From positions 682,001 to 746,000 of the forward strand of contig NZ_VIUW01000001.1 in the NCBI RefSeq assembly GCF_007828725.1: a stretch of 64,000 bases of DNA. Reading direction: 5' to 3'. The translations under genes were made by a program, and so were the position numbers. The notes beneath the pieces are model-generated. The model was not told the DNA's origin and ran no database searches. It worked only from the letters and a program-made list of their open reading frames with translations. The DNA is from Marihabitans asiaticum. GTDB taxonomy: Bacteria; Actinomycetota; Actinomycetes; Actinomycetales; Dermatophilaceae. Positions 16,304 through 24,113 of this stretch are shown here, piece by piece (position 1 is the first letter of the stretch; each line of letters opens with the position of its first letter).

Positions 16304-17890
16304 TCAGACCCAGCTGGGGAACCACATCCGCCACTGCCAGTGCTCGTAGGGGATCACCTGGGCGGTCCAGATCGGCCAGAAGAAGGCGAAGTTGGCCAGC
16401 ACCACCAGCGCGTATCCGCCGATCAGCGCATACCCCACTTGTCTGCGCAGCGCGCTCGACCTGGCCGGGGGCATCGCCAGGGCGAGCAGGTAGACCACCG
16501 CGAGGATCACCCACGGCTGGAAGGAGATCGTGTAGAAGGTGAAGATCGTCCGGTGCTGCAGGGCGAACCACGGCAGCCACCCCCCGACGAAGCCGGCGAG
16601 GATCGCCCCCGCTCGCCAGTCGCGGCGCATCGCCCACGCCACGAGCAGCACGAAGAGCGCCGCGGTCGCCGCCCACCAGATCGAGACCGACCCGAGGCTG
16701 GTGATCGCCTTCGAGCACTTCTCGACCTCGCAGCCGACGGCGCTCGCGTCCTTGCCCTCGTAGAAGAAGGACGTCGGCCGGGACTGGATCATCCACGACC
16801 ACGGGTTGGACTCGTAGGTGTGCGGCGAGGTCAGGCCGTTGTGGAAGGTCAGCGCCTCGTGGTGGTAGTGCAGCAGGGAGCGCAGCGACTCGGGCAACCA
16901 CGTCACCCCTTCGCCGGGGTGCTCGCTCGCCCAGTGCCGGGCGTACCCGCGGTCGCTGGCGAACCACCCGGCGAAGCTCGCGAGGTAGGTCGCGAGGATC
17001 ACCGGCGTCATCGTCACGAAGGCCCACGCCCCGTCCCGCCACAGACCCGTGACCAGCCAGTGCCGCACCCCGACCGCGCGCCGCGCCCCGACGTCCCACA
17101 GCACGCTCATCAGCCCGAACGCGGCGAAGAAGTACAGCCCCGACCACTTCGTGCCGCAGGCCAGCCCGAGCATGAGCGCGCCGACGAGCCGCCAGGGCCG
17201 CCACCAGATCATCGGGCCGTATCGCAGCCGAGCCAGCCGGTCCGGGCCCCTCGCCGGCAGGGACCCCACCGCGGCCGCTAGCCGTCGCCGGTAGTCGTCC
17301 CGGTCGACCAGCAGCGCGCCGAAGGCCGCGAGCGCGAAGAACATGAGGATGATGTCGAGCAGCGCCGTGCGGCTGTGCACGAAGTGGTGCCCCTCGAACG
17401 CGGTGAGAAACGCCGCCGCCGTCCCGAGGAAGCTGCTCGCGAAGAGCCGCCGCGCGATCCGCCCGATCATGAGGATCGAGAGGGTGCCGAGCAGCGCGAC
17501 CGCGAAGCGCCATCCCCACGAGCTCGTCGGCCCGAAGAGCCACTCCCCGGCCGCGATCACCCACTTGCCAACCGGTGGGTGGACGACCATGTCGCCCTCG
17601 GCGGTCTTGAAGACGTCCAGCGTGCCGGCGGTGAAGAGCGGGTCGACCTCCTCGCCGTCGCCGGTCCAGCGCATCTCGACGCCGTAGCGCAGCATCGAGA
17701 CGCCCTGCTTGACGTAGTAGGTCTCGTCGAAGACGAGCTGGTGGGGCCGGTCCAGCCGCCAAAAGCGCAGGACACCCCCGATGACCGCGAAGAGGAGCGG
17801 ACCGAGCCAGCCGAGCAGCCGCTCGCGGCGAGAGTCGAAGGTGGGAAGTCGGCCGAGGAGCCGCACGCGCAGCTCCTCGACGCGACCCAT
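16304..17890 (-). CDS. pmt: polyprenyl-phosphate-mannose--protein mannosyltransferase (PMT family)
   Basis: This 528-residue polytopic enzyme transfers mannose from polyprenyl-phosphate mannose to Ser/Thr of proteins as they are exported. Conserved marks are RFWRLDRPHQLVFDETYYVKQG in the first external loop, with the catalytic Asp-Glu pair, VHPPVGKWVIAAGEWLFG, FEGHHFVHSRTALLDI and the large loop ending HYHHEALTFHNGLTSPHTYESNPWSW. About eleven helices follow the GT39 pattern of M. tuberculosis Rv1002c. That gene is also divergent from rsmI, as here. The ATG at 17890 is seven bases from a -10 TACGAT, which indicates a leaderless start. Confidence 0.92.
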   Translation of the reverse strand: MGRVEELRVRLLGRLPTFDSRRERLLGWLGPLLFAVIGGVLRFWRLDRPHQLVFDETYYVKQGVSMLRYGVEMRWTGDGEEVDPLFTAGTLDVFKTAEGDMVVHPPVGKWVIAAGEWLFGPTSSWGWRFAVALLGTLSILMIGRIARRLFASSFLGTAAAFLTAFEGHHFVHSRTALLDIILMFFALAAFGALLVDRDDYRRRLAAAVGSLPARGPDRLARLRYGPMIWWRPWRLVGALMLGLACGTKWSGLYFFAAFGLMSVLWDVGARRAVGVRHWLVTGLWRDGAWAFVTMTPVILATYLASFAGWFASDRGYARHWASEHPGEGVTWLPESLRSLLHYHHEALTFHNGLTSPHTYESNPWSWMIQSRPTSFFYEGKDASAVGCEVEKCSKAITSLGSVSIWWAATAALFVLLVAWAMRRDWRAGAILAGFVGGWLPWFALQHRTIFTFYTISFQPWVILAVVYLLALAMPPARSSALRRQVGYALIGGYALVVLANFAFFWPIWTAQVIPYEHWQWRMWFPSWV

Positions 17891-17897
17891 GGCCCGC

Positions 17898-17903
17898 ATC
17901 GTA
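17898..17903 (-). promoter_or_regulatory. -10 box for leaderless pmt mRNA
   Basis: The - strand reads TACGAT, seven bases, ATG (start at 17890). It lies in the 28-base gap to the divergent rsmI gene. Confidence 0.6.
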
Positions 17904-17918
17904 GGCGAGACTGCCCCC

Positions 17919-18740
17919 ATGCCTCTGATCCTCGCCGCCACCCCGATCGGTGACCCGCGTGATGCCGCGCCCCGGCTCGCCGAGGAGCTGACGGCGGCCG
18001 ATGTCGTCGCGGCCGAGGACACCCGACGCCTGCGCCGGCTGTGCGCGGCCCTCGGGGTGAGCGTGCCCAGCCGAGTGGTGAGCTACCACGAGCACAACGA
18101 GGCCTCGCGCACCGCTGATCTCGTCGACGCGGTGGCGAAGGGGGAGCGGGTCCTCCTCGTGACCGACGCGGGCATGCCTTCGGTCTCGGACCCGGGGTAC
18201 CGGGTGGTCCAGGCGTGCGCGGCGGCGGACCTGCCGGTGACCTGCGTGCCCGGCCCGAGCGCGGTGCTCATGGCGCTCGCGGTCTCGGGTCTGCCGGTGG
18301 ACCGCTTCTGCTTCGAGGGCTTCCTGCCGCGCAAGGAGGGGGAGCGGGCCCGGGCGTTGCGCGAGCTGGCGGGCGAGCGGCGCACGATGGTCTTCTTCGA
18401 GGCACCGCACCGGCTCGCGGCGACGTTGACCGCGATGGCGGGCGCCTTCGGCGGCGAGCGGCCGGCCGCGGTGTGCCGGGAGCTGACCAAGACCTACGAG
18501 GAGGTCCGCCGCGGCGGCCTGGCCGGGCTTGCGGACTGGGCTGCCGAGGGGGCGAAGGGGGAGATTACCGTCGTCGTCGCCGGCGCACCGGCAGCGGAGG
18601 TCGCGGTGTCGCTGGAGGACGGGGCCGGGCAGGTGGCTCGGCTCGTCGAGGGCGGGATGCGCCGCAAGGAGGCCGCCGCCCACGTCGCCGAGCAGACCGG
18701 GCTGAGCAAGAAGGCGCTCTACGACTCCACGCTGGGGTGA
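17919..18740 (+). CDS. rsmI: 16S rRNA (cytidine(1402)-2'-O)-methyltransferase RsmI
   Basis: This 273-residue enzyme uses SAM to methylate the ribose of C1402 in the 16S rRNA decoding centre. The N-terminus LILAATPIGDPRDAAPRLAEEL, the AAEDTRRLRRL segment, VVSYHEHNE, LLVTDAGMPSVSDPGYRVV and CVPGPSAVLMALAVSGLP are the tetrapyrrole-methylase-fold signatures of the family. FEAPHRL and CRELTKTYEEVRRG follow. The C-terminal ~50 residues (RKEAAAHVAEQTGLSKKALYD) form the usual helical domain. It is divergent from pmt, as in mycobacteria. The octamer GCGAAGGGGG occurs twice in frame (AKGE). Confidence 0.94.
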   Translation: MPLILAATPIGDPRDAAPRLAEELTAADVVAAEDTRRLRRLCAALGVSVPSRVVSYHEHNEASRTADLVDAVAKGERVLLVTDAGMPSVSDPGYRVVQACAAADLPVTCVPGPSAVLMALAVSGLPVDRFCFEGFLPRKEGERARALRELAGERRTMVFFEAPHRLAATLTAMAGAFGGERPAAVCRELTKTYEEVRRGGLAGLADWAAEGAKGEITVVVAGAPAAEVAVSLEDGAGQVARLVEGGMRRKEAAAHVAEQTGLSKKALYDSTLG

Positions 18741-18776
18741 CCCCTTCGCTCGGCCGACTCGCCCCCTTCGCCGCTC

Positions 18777-18864
18777 CACAAAACCCAGCCAGCTGGGTCT
18801 TGTGGACCTGGCTGGGCCTCGAGAGCCAGCCAGGTCCACGAAACCCAGCCAGCTGGGTTTCGTG
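18777..18864. repeat. palindromic repeat element, family A copy 1
   Basis: Two 20-base palindromes with arms AAACCCAGC / GCTGGGT(T/C)T (18781-18800 and 18841-18860) lie exactly 60 bases apart. Between them a 14-pair hairpin is formed by GTGGACCTGGCTGG (18802-18815) and its complement (18826-18839). The whole unit has three hairpins in a row, and the downstream palindrome is followed by CGTG. A second copy with the same spacing is at 42566-42655. It stands between rsmI and the cytochrome c maturation operon. Confidence 0.85.
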
Positions 18865-18933
18865 AGGGGAAGGGGCAGCGGGAATGCGTCCCGGCGCACC
18901 GCGTTCCCAGGCTCGCCTGAGACAATCCAGGCC

Positions 18934-19779
18934 ATGAGCCAGTCGCCGCAGCCCAAGGACGCGCTCGACCCCGTCGACGAGCGCGAGCTGGACGGTCAGG
19001 AGGACTCCCCCTTCGGCCCCGAGGTCGCCCCCGACTCCGGCACGGACGTGCCCGGCCCGGTCGAGACCTCCGAGTCGGCGAAGGGCGCGGCCCGCGAGGC
19101 CGCCGAGGGCGCCCGCGAGGGTCACCGCCCCTCCACCGGCGGCAGCGAGCGGACCGTCGTGCACCTGCTGCGCCACGGCGAGGTCGACAACCCCGAGAAG
19201 ATCCTCTACGGCCGCCTGCCCGGCTACCACCTCTCCGAGCTGGGGCACGAGATGGCGCGGGTCGTCGCCGATCACCTCGCCGAGCGCGACATCACCCTTG
19301 TCGTGCACTCCCCGCTGGTGCGCACCGCCGAGACCGCCGCCCCGACGATCGAGCGGCACGGCATCGAGCGCGCGATCATCGACCCTCGCGTGATCGAGGC
19401 GGGCAACAAGTTCGAGGGGCGACGCTTCCGCAAGCGGCTGCTGCTCGACCCGCGGCGCTGGTGGTGGGTGCGTGACCCCACCAAGCCCACCTGGGGCGAG
19501 TCCTACCGCGCCATCGCCAAGCGGATGACCGAGGCCATCGAGAACGCCCGCGACCACGCCCGCGGCCACGAGGCGGTCATCGTCAGCCACCAGCTGCCGA
19601 TCTGGACGATCCGCAGCGCGCTCGAGGGCCGCAGCCTGTGGCACGACCCGCGCCGCCGCCAGTGCAACCTCGCCTCGCTGACCACCCTGGTCTACCGCGG
19701 CGACGAGCTCGAGGCCGTCGAGTACTCCGAGCCCGCCGCCCACCTCTACCCGCAGGCGCAGAAGACCACCGGGGCATGA
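18934..19779 (+). CDS. histidine phosphatase family protein (phosphoglycerate-mutase-like), first gene of the cytochrome c maturation operon
   Basis: This is a 281-residue protein. The first ~70 residues are acidic and disordered. The phosphatase domain starts at VVHLLRHGEVDNP with the phospho-accepting His81 in RHG. The second catalytic region HSPLVRTAETAAP and the late VSHQLPIWTIRS (usually SHG) complete the fold. The substrate is unknown. Genes like this lead the tlpA-ccdA-resB-ccsB operon in many actinobacteria, including mycobacteria. Its stop overlaps the next ATG (ATGA), and the following three junctions also overlap, which points to one transcript. GACAAT seven bases before the ATG is a possible -10 for a leaderless start. 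Confidence 0.82.
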   Translation: MSQSPQPKDALDPVDERELDGQEDSPFGPEVAPDSGTDVPGPVETSESAKGAAREAAEGAREGHRPSTGGSERTVVHLLRHGEVDNPEKILYGRLPGYHLSELGHEMARVVADHLAERDITLVVHSPLVRTAETAAPTIERHGIERAIIDPRVIEAGNKFEGRRFRKRLLLDPRRWWWVRDPTKPTWGESYRAIAKRMTEAIENARDHARGHEAVIVSHQLPIWTIRSALEGRSLWHDPRRRQCNLASLTTLVYRGDELEAVEYSEPAAHLYPQAQKTTGA

Positions 19780-20426
19780 CCACCCCCTTCGCCCGCCGCG
19801 TCACCGCAGTCCTCTCCGGCGCAGCCCTGCTCGCCGGGGCGTCCGCCTGCTCCTCCGACCCGAACTCCGTCGCCGAGCAGGCCAAGCAGGGCTCCGAGAA
19901 GGGATACGTCGCCGGCGACGGCTCGATCGTCACCACCCCGCCCGAGGAGCGCAAGGAGCCGATCACCCTCACCGGGCCGACCCTCGACGGCGAGGAGCTG
20001 AGCCTGCAGGACCTGCGCGGCGAGGTCGTCGTGGTCAACCTCTGGGCGTCGTGGTGCGGGCCGTGCGAGCGGGAGGCGCCGCACCTCGTCGCCGTCCACG
20101 AGAAGTACCAGGAGCAGGGCGCCCCGGTGCGCTTCGTCGGGATCGACTACCGGGAGCCGTCGATCGAGACCGGCAAGGCGCAGGCCGCTGCCTGGGGCTT
20201 CGTCTGGCCATCGATCTTCGACAAGTCCGGCTCCACCGCGATCGACATGCAGGGGGTGCTGGCGACCCAGCCCTCGACCGCCGTCCTCGATCGCGAAGGG
20301 AGGGTCGCGGCCGTCGTCCAGGGGGTCATCAGCGAGTCGACCCTGACCGGCCTGGTCGACGATGTGCTCGCCGAGTCGCCGGCGCAGTCCTCGGATGAGT
20401 CGTCTGCGGAGGAGAGTGCGGGGTGA
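19776..20426 (+). CDS. TlpA/ResA-like thiol-disulfide lipoprotein
   Basis: This 216-residue lipoprotein has a signal peptide ending in the lipobox LLAGASAC (Cys25) and a thioredoxin fold with the redox pair WCGPC (Cys94, Cys97) in VVVVNLWASWCGPCEREAP. The middle (GKAQAAAWGFVWPSIFD, QPSTAVLDREGRV) is the TlpA/ResA pattern. In System II, ResA keeps the haem-binding cysteines of apocytochrome c reduced, with electrons from CcdA, whose gene follows with a GTGA overlap. The C-terminal ~15 residues are Ser/Glu rich and probably disordered. Confidence 0.9.
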   Translation: MTTPFARRVTAVLSGAALLAGASACSSDPNSVAEQAKQGSEKGYVAGDGSIVTTPPEERKEPITLTGPTLDGEELSLQDLRGEVVVVNLWASWCGPCEREAPHLVAVHEKYQEQGAPVRFVGIDYREPSIETGKAQAAAWGFVWPSIFDKSGSTAIDMQGVLATQPSTAVLDREGRVAAVVQGVISESTLTGLVDDVLAESPAQSSDESSAEESAG

Positions 20427-21172
20427 ACCCCGCCGACACGATCGAAGGGGGAGCCCTTCCGCTCGCCGCGCTGCTCGCGGCGCTGGCGGGCCTGGTCTCC
20501 TTCGCCTCGCCGTGCGTGCTGCCGCTCGTGCCCGGGTACCTCGGGTACGTCACCGGGCTGTCCGAGACGAGCCTGGAGCGACGCTCGCCGCGCCGGATGA
20601 TGCTCGGGGCGCTGCTCTTCGTCGCCGGCTTCACCGTCGTCTTCGTCCTCGCGACGATGTTCGTCGCCTCCGCCGGGCGGGCCCTGGTCGAGCATCGTGA
20701 GCTGCTCAGCCGGGTCGGCGGGGCGCTCGTCATCGCCATGGCGCTGGTCTTCCTCGGCGCGGGTGGCCGGCGCACCCAGCGCACCGTGCGGCTACCGGTG
20801 CGCCCGGCGACGGGGCTGGCCGGTGCACCGGTGCTCGGCGCGGTCTTCGGGCTCGGCTGGGCTCCCTGCGTCGGCCCCACCCTCGCCGCGGTCCTCGCCC
20901 TCTCGCTGACCGGTGACGCCGGCACCACCCGCGCCGTCGTCCTCGCGATCGCCTACTGCATCGGGCTGGGCCTGCCCTTCGTCCTCATCGCGGGGGCCTA
21001 CGAGCGGTGGGGCGCGGTCTCGGGGTGGCTGCGGCGCCACCAGCGCGGCATCCAGCTCGCCGGCGGGGTGCTGCTGCTCCTCATCGGGGTGCTCCTCGTG
21101 ACCGGCTGGTGGGCCGAGATCACGGTGTGGCTGCAGAACCGGTGGATCAGCGGCTTCGAGGTGGTGCTGTGA
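20423..21172 (+). CDS. ccdA: cytochrome c biogenesis protein CcdA
   Basis: This 249-residue protein has six membrane helices and carries electrons from cytoplasmic thioredoxin to ResA. The two active cysteines are visible: Cys31 in FASPCVLPLVPGYLGY and the second in FGLGWAPCVGPTLAAVL. The GTG start overlaps the stop of the tlpA-like gene, and its own stop overlaps the start of resB. The length is normal for the short CcdA form without DsbD extensions. Confidence 0.93.
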   Translation: MNPADTIEGGALPLAALLAALAGLVSFASPCVLPLVPGYLGYVTGLSETSLERRSPRRMMLGALLFVAGFTVVFVLATMFVASAGRALVEHRELLSRVGGALVIAMALVFLGAGGRRTQRTVRLPVRPATGLAGAPVLGAVFGLGWAPCVGPTLAAVLALSLTGDAGTTRAVVLAIAYCIGLGLPFVLIAGAYERWGAVSGWLRRHQRGIQLAGGVLLLLIGVLLVTGWWAEITVWLQNRWISGFEVVL

Positions 21173-22749
21173 GCACCCGCGCGACCCGCCGGGACGGCGT
21201 CACCCAACCCCGGCTCGGACCGGTCGGCTGGGCGCGCTGGGCGTGGCGGCAGCTCACGAGCATGCGCACCGCGCTCTTCCTGCTCCTGCTCCTCGCGATC
21301 GGCGCCGTTCCCGGGTCGATGTTCCCCCAGCGCTCCCTGGACCCTGCCCGGACGACGGACTGGATCGAGCGCCACCCCGACGCCGGGCCGGTCCTGGACC
21401 GCCTGTACGCCTTCGACGTGTACTCCTCGCCGTGGTTCTCGGCGATCTACCTGCTCCTCTTCACCTCGCTCGTCGGGTGCATCGTCCCGCGCACGATCAC
21501 CCTTGCCCGCCAGCTGCGGGCACGGCCTCCTCGTGCCCCTCGGCGGCTGCAGCGGCTCGAGGCTCACGACGCCTTCGTCGTCGCCGACGAGGACCTGCCC
21601 GCTGTGCTCGACGATGCCGCGAGTACGTTGCGCCGCAAGCGGTTCCGCATCGCCCGCCACGACGAGACGACGATCTCCGCCGAGTCCGGGTACCTGAAGG
21701 AGGTCGGCAACCTCCTCTTCCACGGCTCGCTCGTCACCCTCATCGTCGGGATGGCCATCGGGCACCTCTACGGCTGGCGGGCCGACATCGTCGTGCCCGA
21801 GGGCGAGTCCTTCGTCTCCACGGTGACCCGCTACGACACCTGGGCTCCCGGCCCGCTCGTCGACGGGGAGGACCTCACCCCCTTCGCCCTGACCGTGGAG
21901 AAGATGACCGCCAGCTTCGAGGAGGACCAGGCCGGCCAGATCGGCATGCCGCGCGCCTTCTCCGCCGAGGTGCGCTACGCCGACCGGCTCGGCGGGGCGA
22001 CCCAGCCCGCGCACGTCGCCGTCAACGAGCCGCTCGAGCTCGACGACGCGACCGTCTTCCTCCTCGGCAACGGTTACGCCCCGGTCGTCACCGTCAAGGA
22101 CCGGGACGGCCAGGTGATCTACTCCGGCGCCACCGCCTTCCTCGCCCAGGACGGCAGCTACCGCTCGACCGGTGCGATCAAGGTCGGCGCCGCCCAGCCC
22201 AAGCAGCTCGGCCTCGTCGGGCTCTTCCTGCCGACCGCGGTCATCGACGACACCCAGGGCCCGATCTCGGTCTTCCCCGACCTGCGCAACCCGGCGCTGG
22301 CGATGAGCGTCTACGAGGGTGAGCTCTACCCGAAGGGGTCGGCCCAGTCGGTCTTCTCGATCGACACCGACACGATGGAGCCGGTCGCCCCGGACGACGG
22401 CAGCGAGGACATCGCCCGGATCTGGCTGCAGCCAGGGGAGACCAAGGACCTGCCCGGCGGGCGGGGCACGGTCACCTTCGACCGAGTGGACCGCTTCGCC
22501 GGCTTCGCCGTGCGCGACGACCCCGGCAAGGAGCTCGTCCTCGGCTCCTCCGTGGTAGCGCTGCTCGGCCTCATCGCGTCCCTGGTCATCCGGGGACGCC
22601 GGGTCTTCGTCCGGGTCGTGCCCGCCGGTGACGGCCGGTCGGTCGTCCACCTCGGCGGGATGGCGAAGGGGGAGGACGACCGCCTCAGCCGGGTGGTCAC
22701 CGACCTCGCGGACGAGTTGTCGCAGCGCTCGGCGCCCGCCGAGCGCTGA
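21169..22749 (+). CDS. resB: cytochrome c biogenesis protein ResB (Ccs1)
   Basis: This is a 526-residue protein with four membrane helices: three in the first ~210 residues (MRTALFLLLLLAIGAVPGSMFPQR, SAIYLLLFTSLVGCIVPRT, EVGNLLFHGSLVTLIVGMAIGHLYG) and one near the end (LGSSVVALLGLIASLVI). A large external domain of about 290 residues lies between them. FHGSLV carries a His of the kind proposed to handle haem. With CcsB it forms the haem-exporting cytochrome c synthetase. It starts at the GTG that overlaps the ccdA stop; a longer frame would overlap ccdA heavily. Confidence 0.92.
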   Translation: MSTRATRRDGVTQPRLGPVGWARWAWRQLTSMRTALFLLLLLAIGAVPGSMFPQRSLDPARTTDWIERHPDAGPVLDRLYAFDVYSSPWFSAIYLLLFTSLVGCIVPRTITLARQLRARPPRAPRRLQRLEAHDAFVVADEDLPAVLDDAASTLRRKRFRIARHDETTISAESGYLKEVGNLLFHGSLVTLIVGMAIGHLYGWRADIVVPEGESFVSTVTRYDTWAPGPLVDGEDLTPFALTVEKMTASFEEDQAGQIGMPRAFSAEVRYADRLGGATQPAHVAVNEPLELDDATVFLLGNGYAPVVTVKDRDGQVIYSGATAFLAQDGSYRSTGAIKVGAAQPKQLGLVGLFLPTAVIDDTQGPISVFPDLRNPALAMSVYEGELYPKGSAQSVFSIDTDTMEPVAPDDGSEDIARIWLQPGETKDLPGGRGTVTFDRVDRFAGFAVRDDPGKELVLGSSVVALLGLIASLVIRGRRVFVRVVPAGDGRSVVHLGGMAKGEDDRLSRVVTDLADELSQRSAPAER

Positions 22750-22767
22750 GGTGCGAGAATCGAGAGC

Positions 22768-23832
22768 GTGATGAACGAGACCCTGGCGATCTACGCCAAC
22801 TACGCCCTCTACTCCGCTGTCGGTGTGCTGACGCTGGCGATGATCGCCTATGCCGTCTATCTCGCCGGAGCGGTCCCTGCGGCGGAGCGTGATGCGGAGG
22901 CCGCGGTCGAGGCGGATGACGCCGCCCGCTCCGCGCGCGCCCGCGCCCGGGCCGAGCAGGTCGCCGCCCTCGCCGGTGCCCCGGCCTCCGCAGATCCCCG
23001 GGGAGCCTCAGACGAACGGTCGCCCTCCACCGACCCCCCCACTGCCGCAGATCCCCGGGGAACCTCAGACGAACGGTCGGGCGCAGACCCCGAGCGGGCA
23101 CGCGTCGGTGCCGGGATCGGCGGCGCGCTGTCCTGGCTGGGCACGGGACTGCTGCTGCTCTCGCTCGTGCTGCGGGGCCTGTCGGTCGAGCGGGCGCCGC
23201 TGGGCAACCTCTTCGAGTTCTCGGTCGCGGGCGGGTTCTTCGCGATGCTCGCGTACTGCCTCGTGCCGCTGCGCCGGGGCATGCACTGGCTCGGTCTCTT
23301 CGTCCTCGCGCCGGTGACCCTGCTCCTCTGGCTCGCGGGGACGATCTGGTACACCGAGGCGGCCGAGCTCGTGCCGAGCCTCGACTCGTACTGGCTCGTC
23401 ATCCACGTCTCGATCGCCACCCTCGCGACCGGGCTGTCCATCGTCGGTGCGGTGCTCGCGGCGCTCTTCCTCATCCGTGACCGGGCGAGCAAGCGCTCGT
23501 TCTGGGCCAAGCTGCCCGCGGCGCCGAAGCTCGAGCGGCTCTCCTACGGGATGAACGTCGTTGCCTTCCCGATGTGGACCTTCACCCTCATCGCCGGCGC
23601 GATCTGGGCCCGTCAGGCGTGGAGCTCGTACTGGAACTGGGACCCCAAGGAGGTGTGGACCTTCGTCATCTGGGTGGTCTACGCCGCCTACCTGCACGCC
23701 CGGGTGACCAAGAACGCCGACCGGCGCACCGTCGCCTGGATCGCGCTGGCCGGCTTCGCGTGCATCGTCATCAACTACACGATCGTCAACTTCTACTTCG
23801 TCGGCCAGCACAGCTACGCAGGAGTGGGCTGA
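22768..23832 (+). CDS. ccsB: cytochrome c biogenesis protein CcsB (CcsA/ResC-type)
   Basis: This 354-residue integral membrane protein ligates haem to apocytochromes c together with ResB. The tryptophan-rich WWD-type motif WSSYWNWDPKEVWTFVIW at about residue 288, flanked by conserved histidines (MHWLG, VIHVSIATL, YLHARV, GQHSY), is diagnostic. After the first helix there is a ~75-residue polar linker containing an exact tandem duplication (22988-23079). Without it the protein would have the usual length. The start is GTG 22768 or ATG 22771; GAGAAT seven bases before the GTG fits a leaderless start. The stop overlaps the next ATG. Confidence 0.93.
   Translation: MMNETLAIYANYALYSAVGVLTLAMIAYAVYLAGAVPAAERDAEAAVEADDAARSARARARAEQVAALAGAPASADPRGASDERSPSTDPPTAADPRGTSDERSGADPERARVGAGIGGALSWLGTGLLLLSLVLRGLSVERAPLGNLFEFSVAGGFFAMLAYCLVPLRRGMHWLGLFVLAPVTLLLWLAGTIWYTEAAELVPSLDSYWLVIHVSIATLATGLSIVGAVLAALFLIRDRASKRSFWAKLPAAPKLERLSYGMNVVAFPMWTFTLIAGAIWARQAWSSYWNWDPKEVWTFVIWVVYAAYLHARVTKNADRRTVAWIALAGFACIVINYTIVNFYFVGQHSYAGVG
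22988..23079. repeat. two in-frame 35-base direct repeats inside ccsB
   Basis: Copies at 22988-23022 and 23045-23079 differ at one base and lie 57 bases apart (19 codons). Each contains the palindrome GATCCCCGGGG(A) and the stretch CCTCAGACGAACGGTCG. Both are read as (A/S)ADPR G(A/T)SDERS in the cytoplasmic linker of CcsB. Confidence 0.85.
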
Positions 23833-24107
23833 TGCTGCGCTACACGATCCTGCGCATCCTCGTCTTCTTCGGCTGTCTCTCCGCGCTCTGGCTGGTAGGT
23901 CTGCGCGACGAGGCGCAGCGACCCTGGTTGGTCGTCGGCGCGTTCCTGCTCTCGATGGTCGTCTCGTTCTTCGTGCTGCGGCCCTTCCGCGACGATGCGG
24001 TGCGTCGGATCGAGGAGCGGCAGCGGGCCCGTCTGGAGGCCCGTCACCAGGAGCCAAAGACGACGGTGGAGTCCGACGAGAGCGTCGACGACGAGCACTT
24101 CCGCTGA
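23832..24107 (+). CDS. DUF4229 small membrane protein
   Basis: This 91-residue protein has two membrane helices (YTILRILVFFGCLSALWLVG and PWLVVGAFLLSMVVSFFVL) and a basic then acidic cytoplasmic tail (RRIEERQRARLEARHQ...DESVDDEHF). That is the DUF4229 layout, and DUF4229 genes usually follow ccsB in actinobacteria. The ATG overlaps the ccsB stop (TGATG). No function is known; the context suggests a link with cytochrome maturation or the respiratory chain. Confidence 0.8.
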   Translation: MLRYTILRILVFFGCLSALWLVGLRDEAQRPWLVVGAFLLSMVVSFFVLRPFRDDAVRRIEERQRARLEARHQEPKTTVESDESVDDEHFR

Positions 24108-24113
24108 GCGGCC

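Noticed and set aside
22988-23079. ccsB duplication as a sequencing or assembly artefact
   Set aside because: The copies differ by one base and the 57-base period preserves the reading frame, so a real in-frame duplication is more likely.
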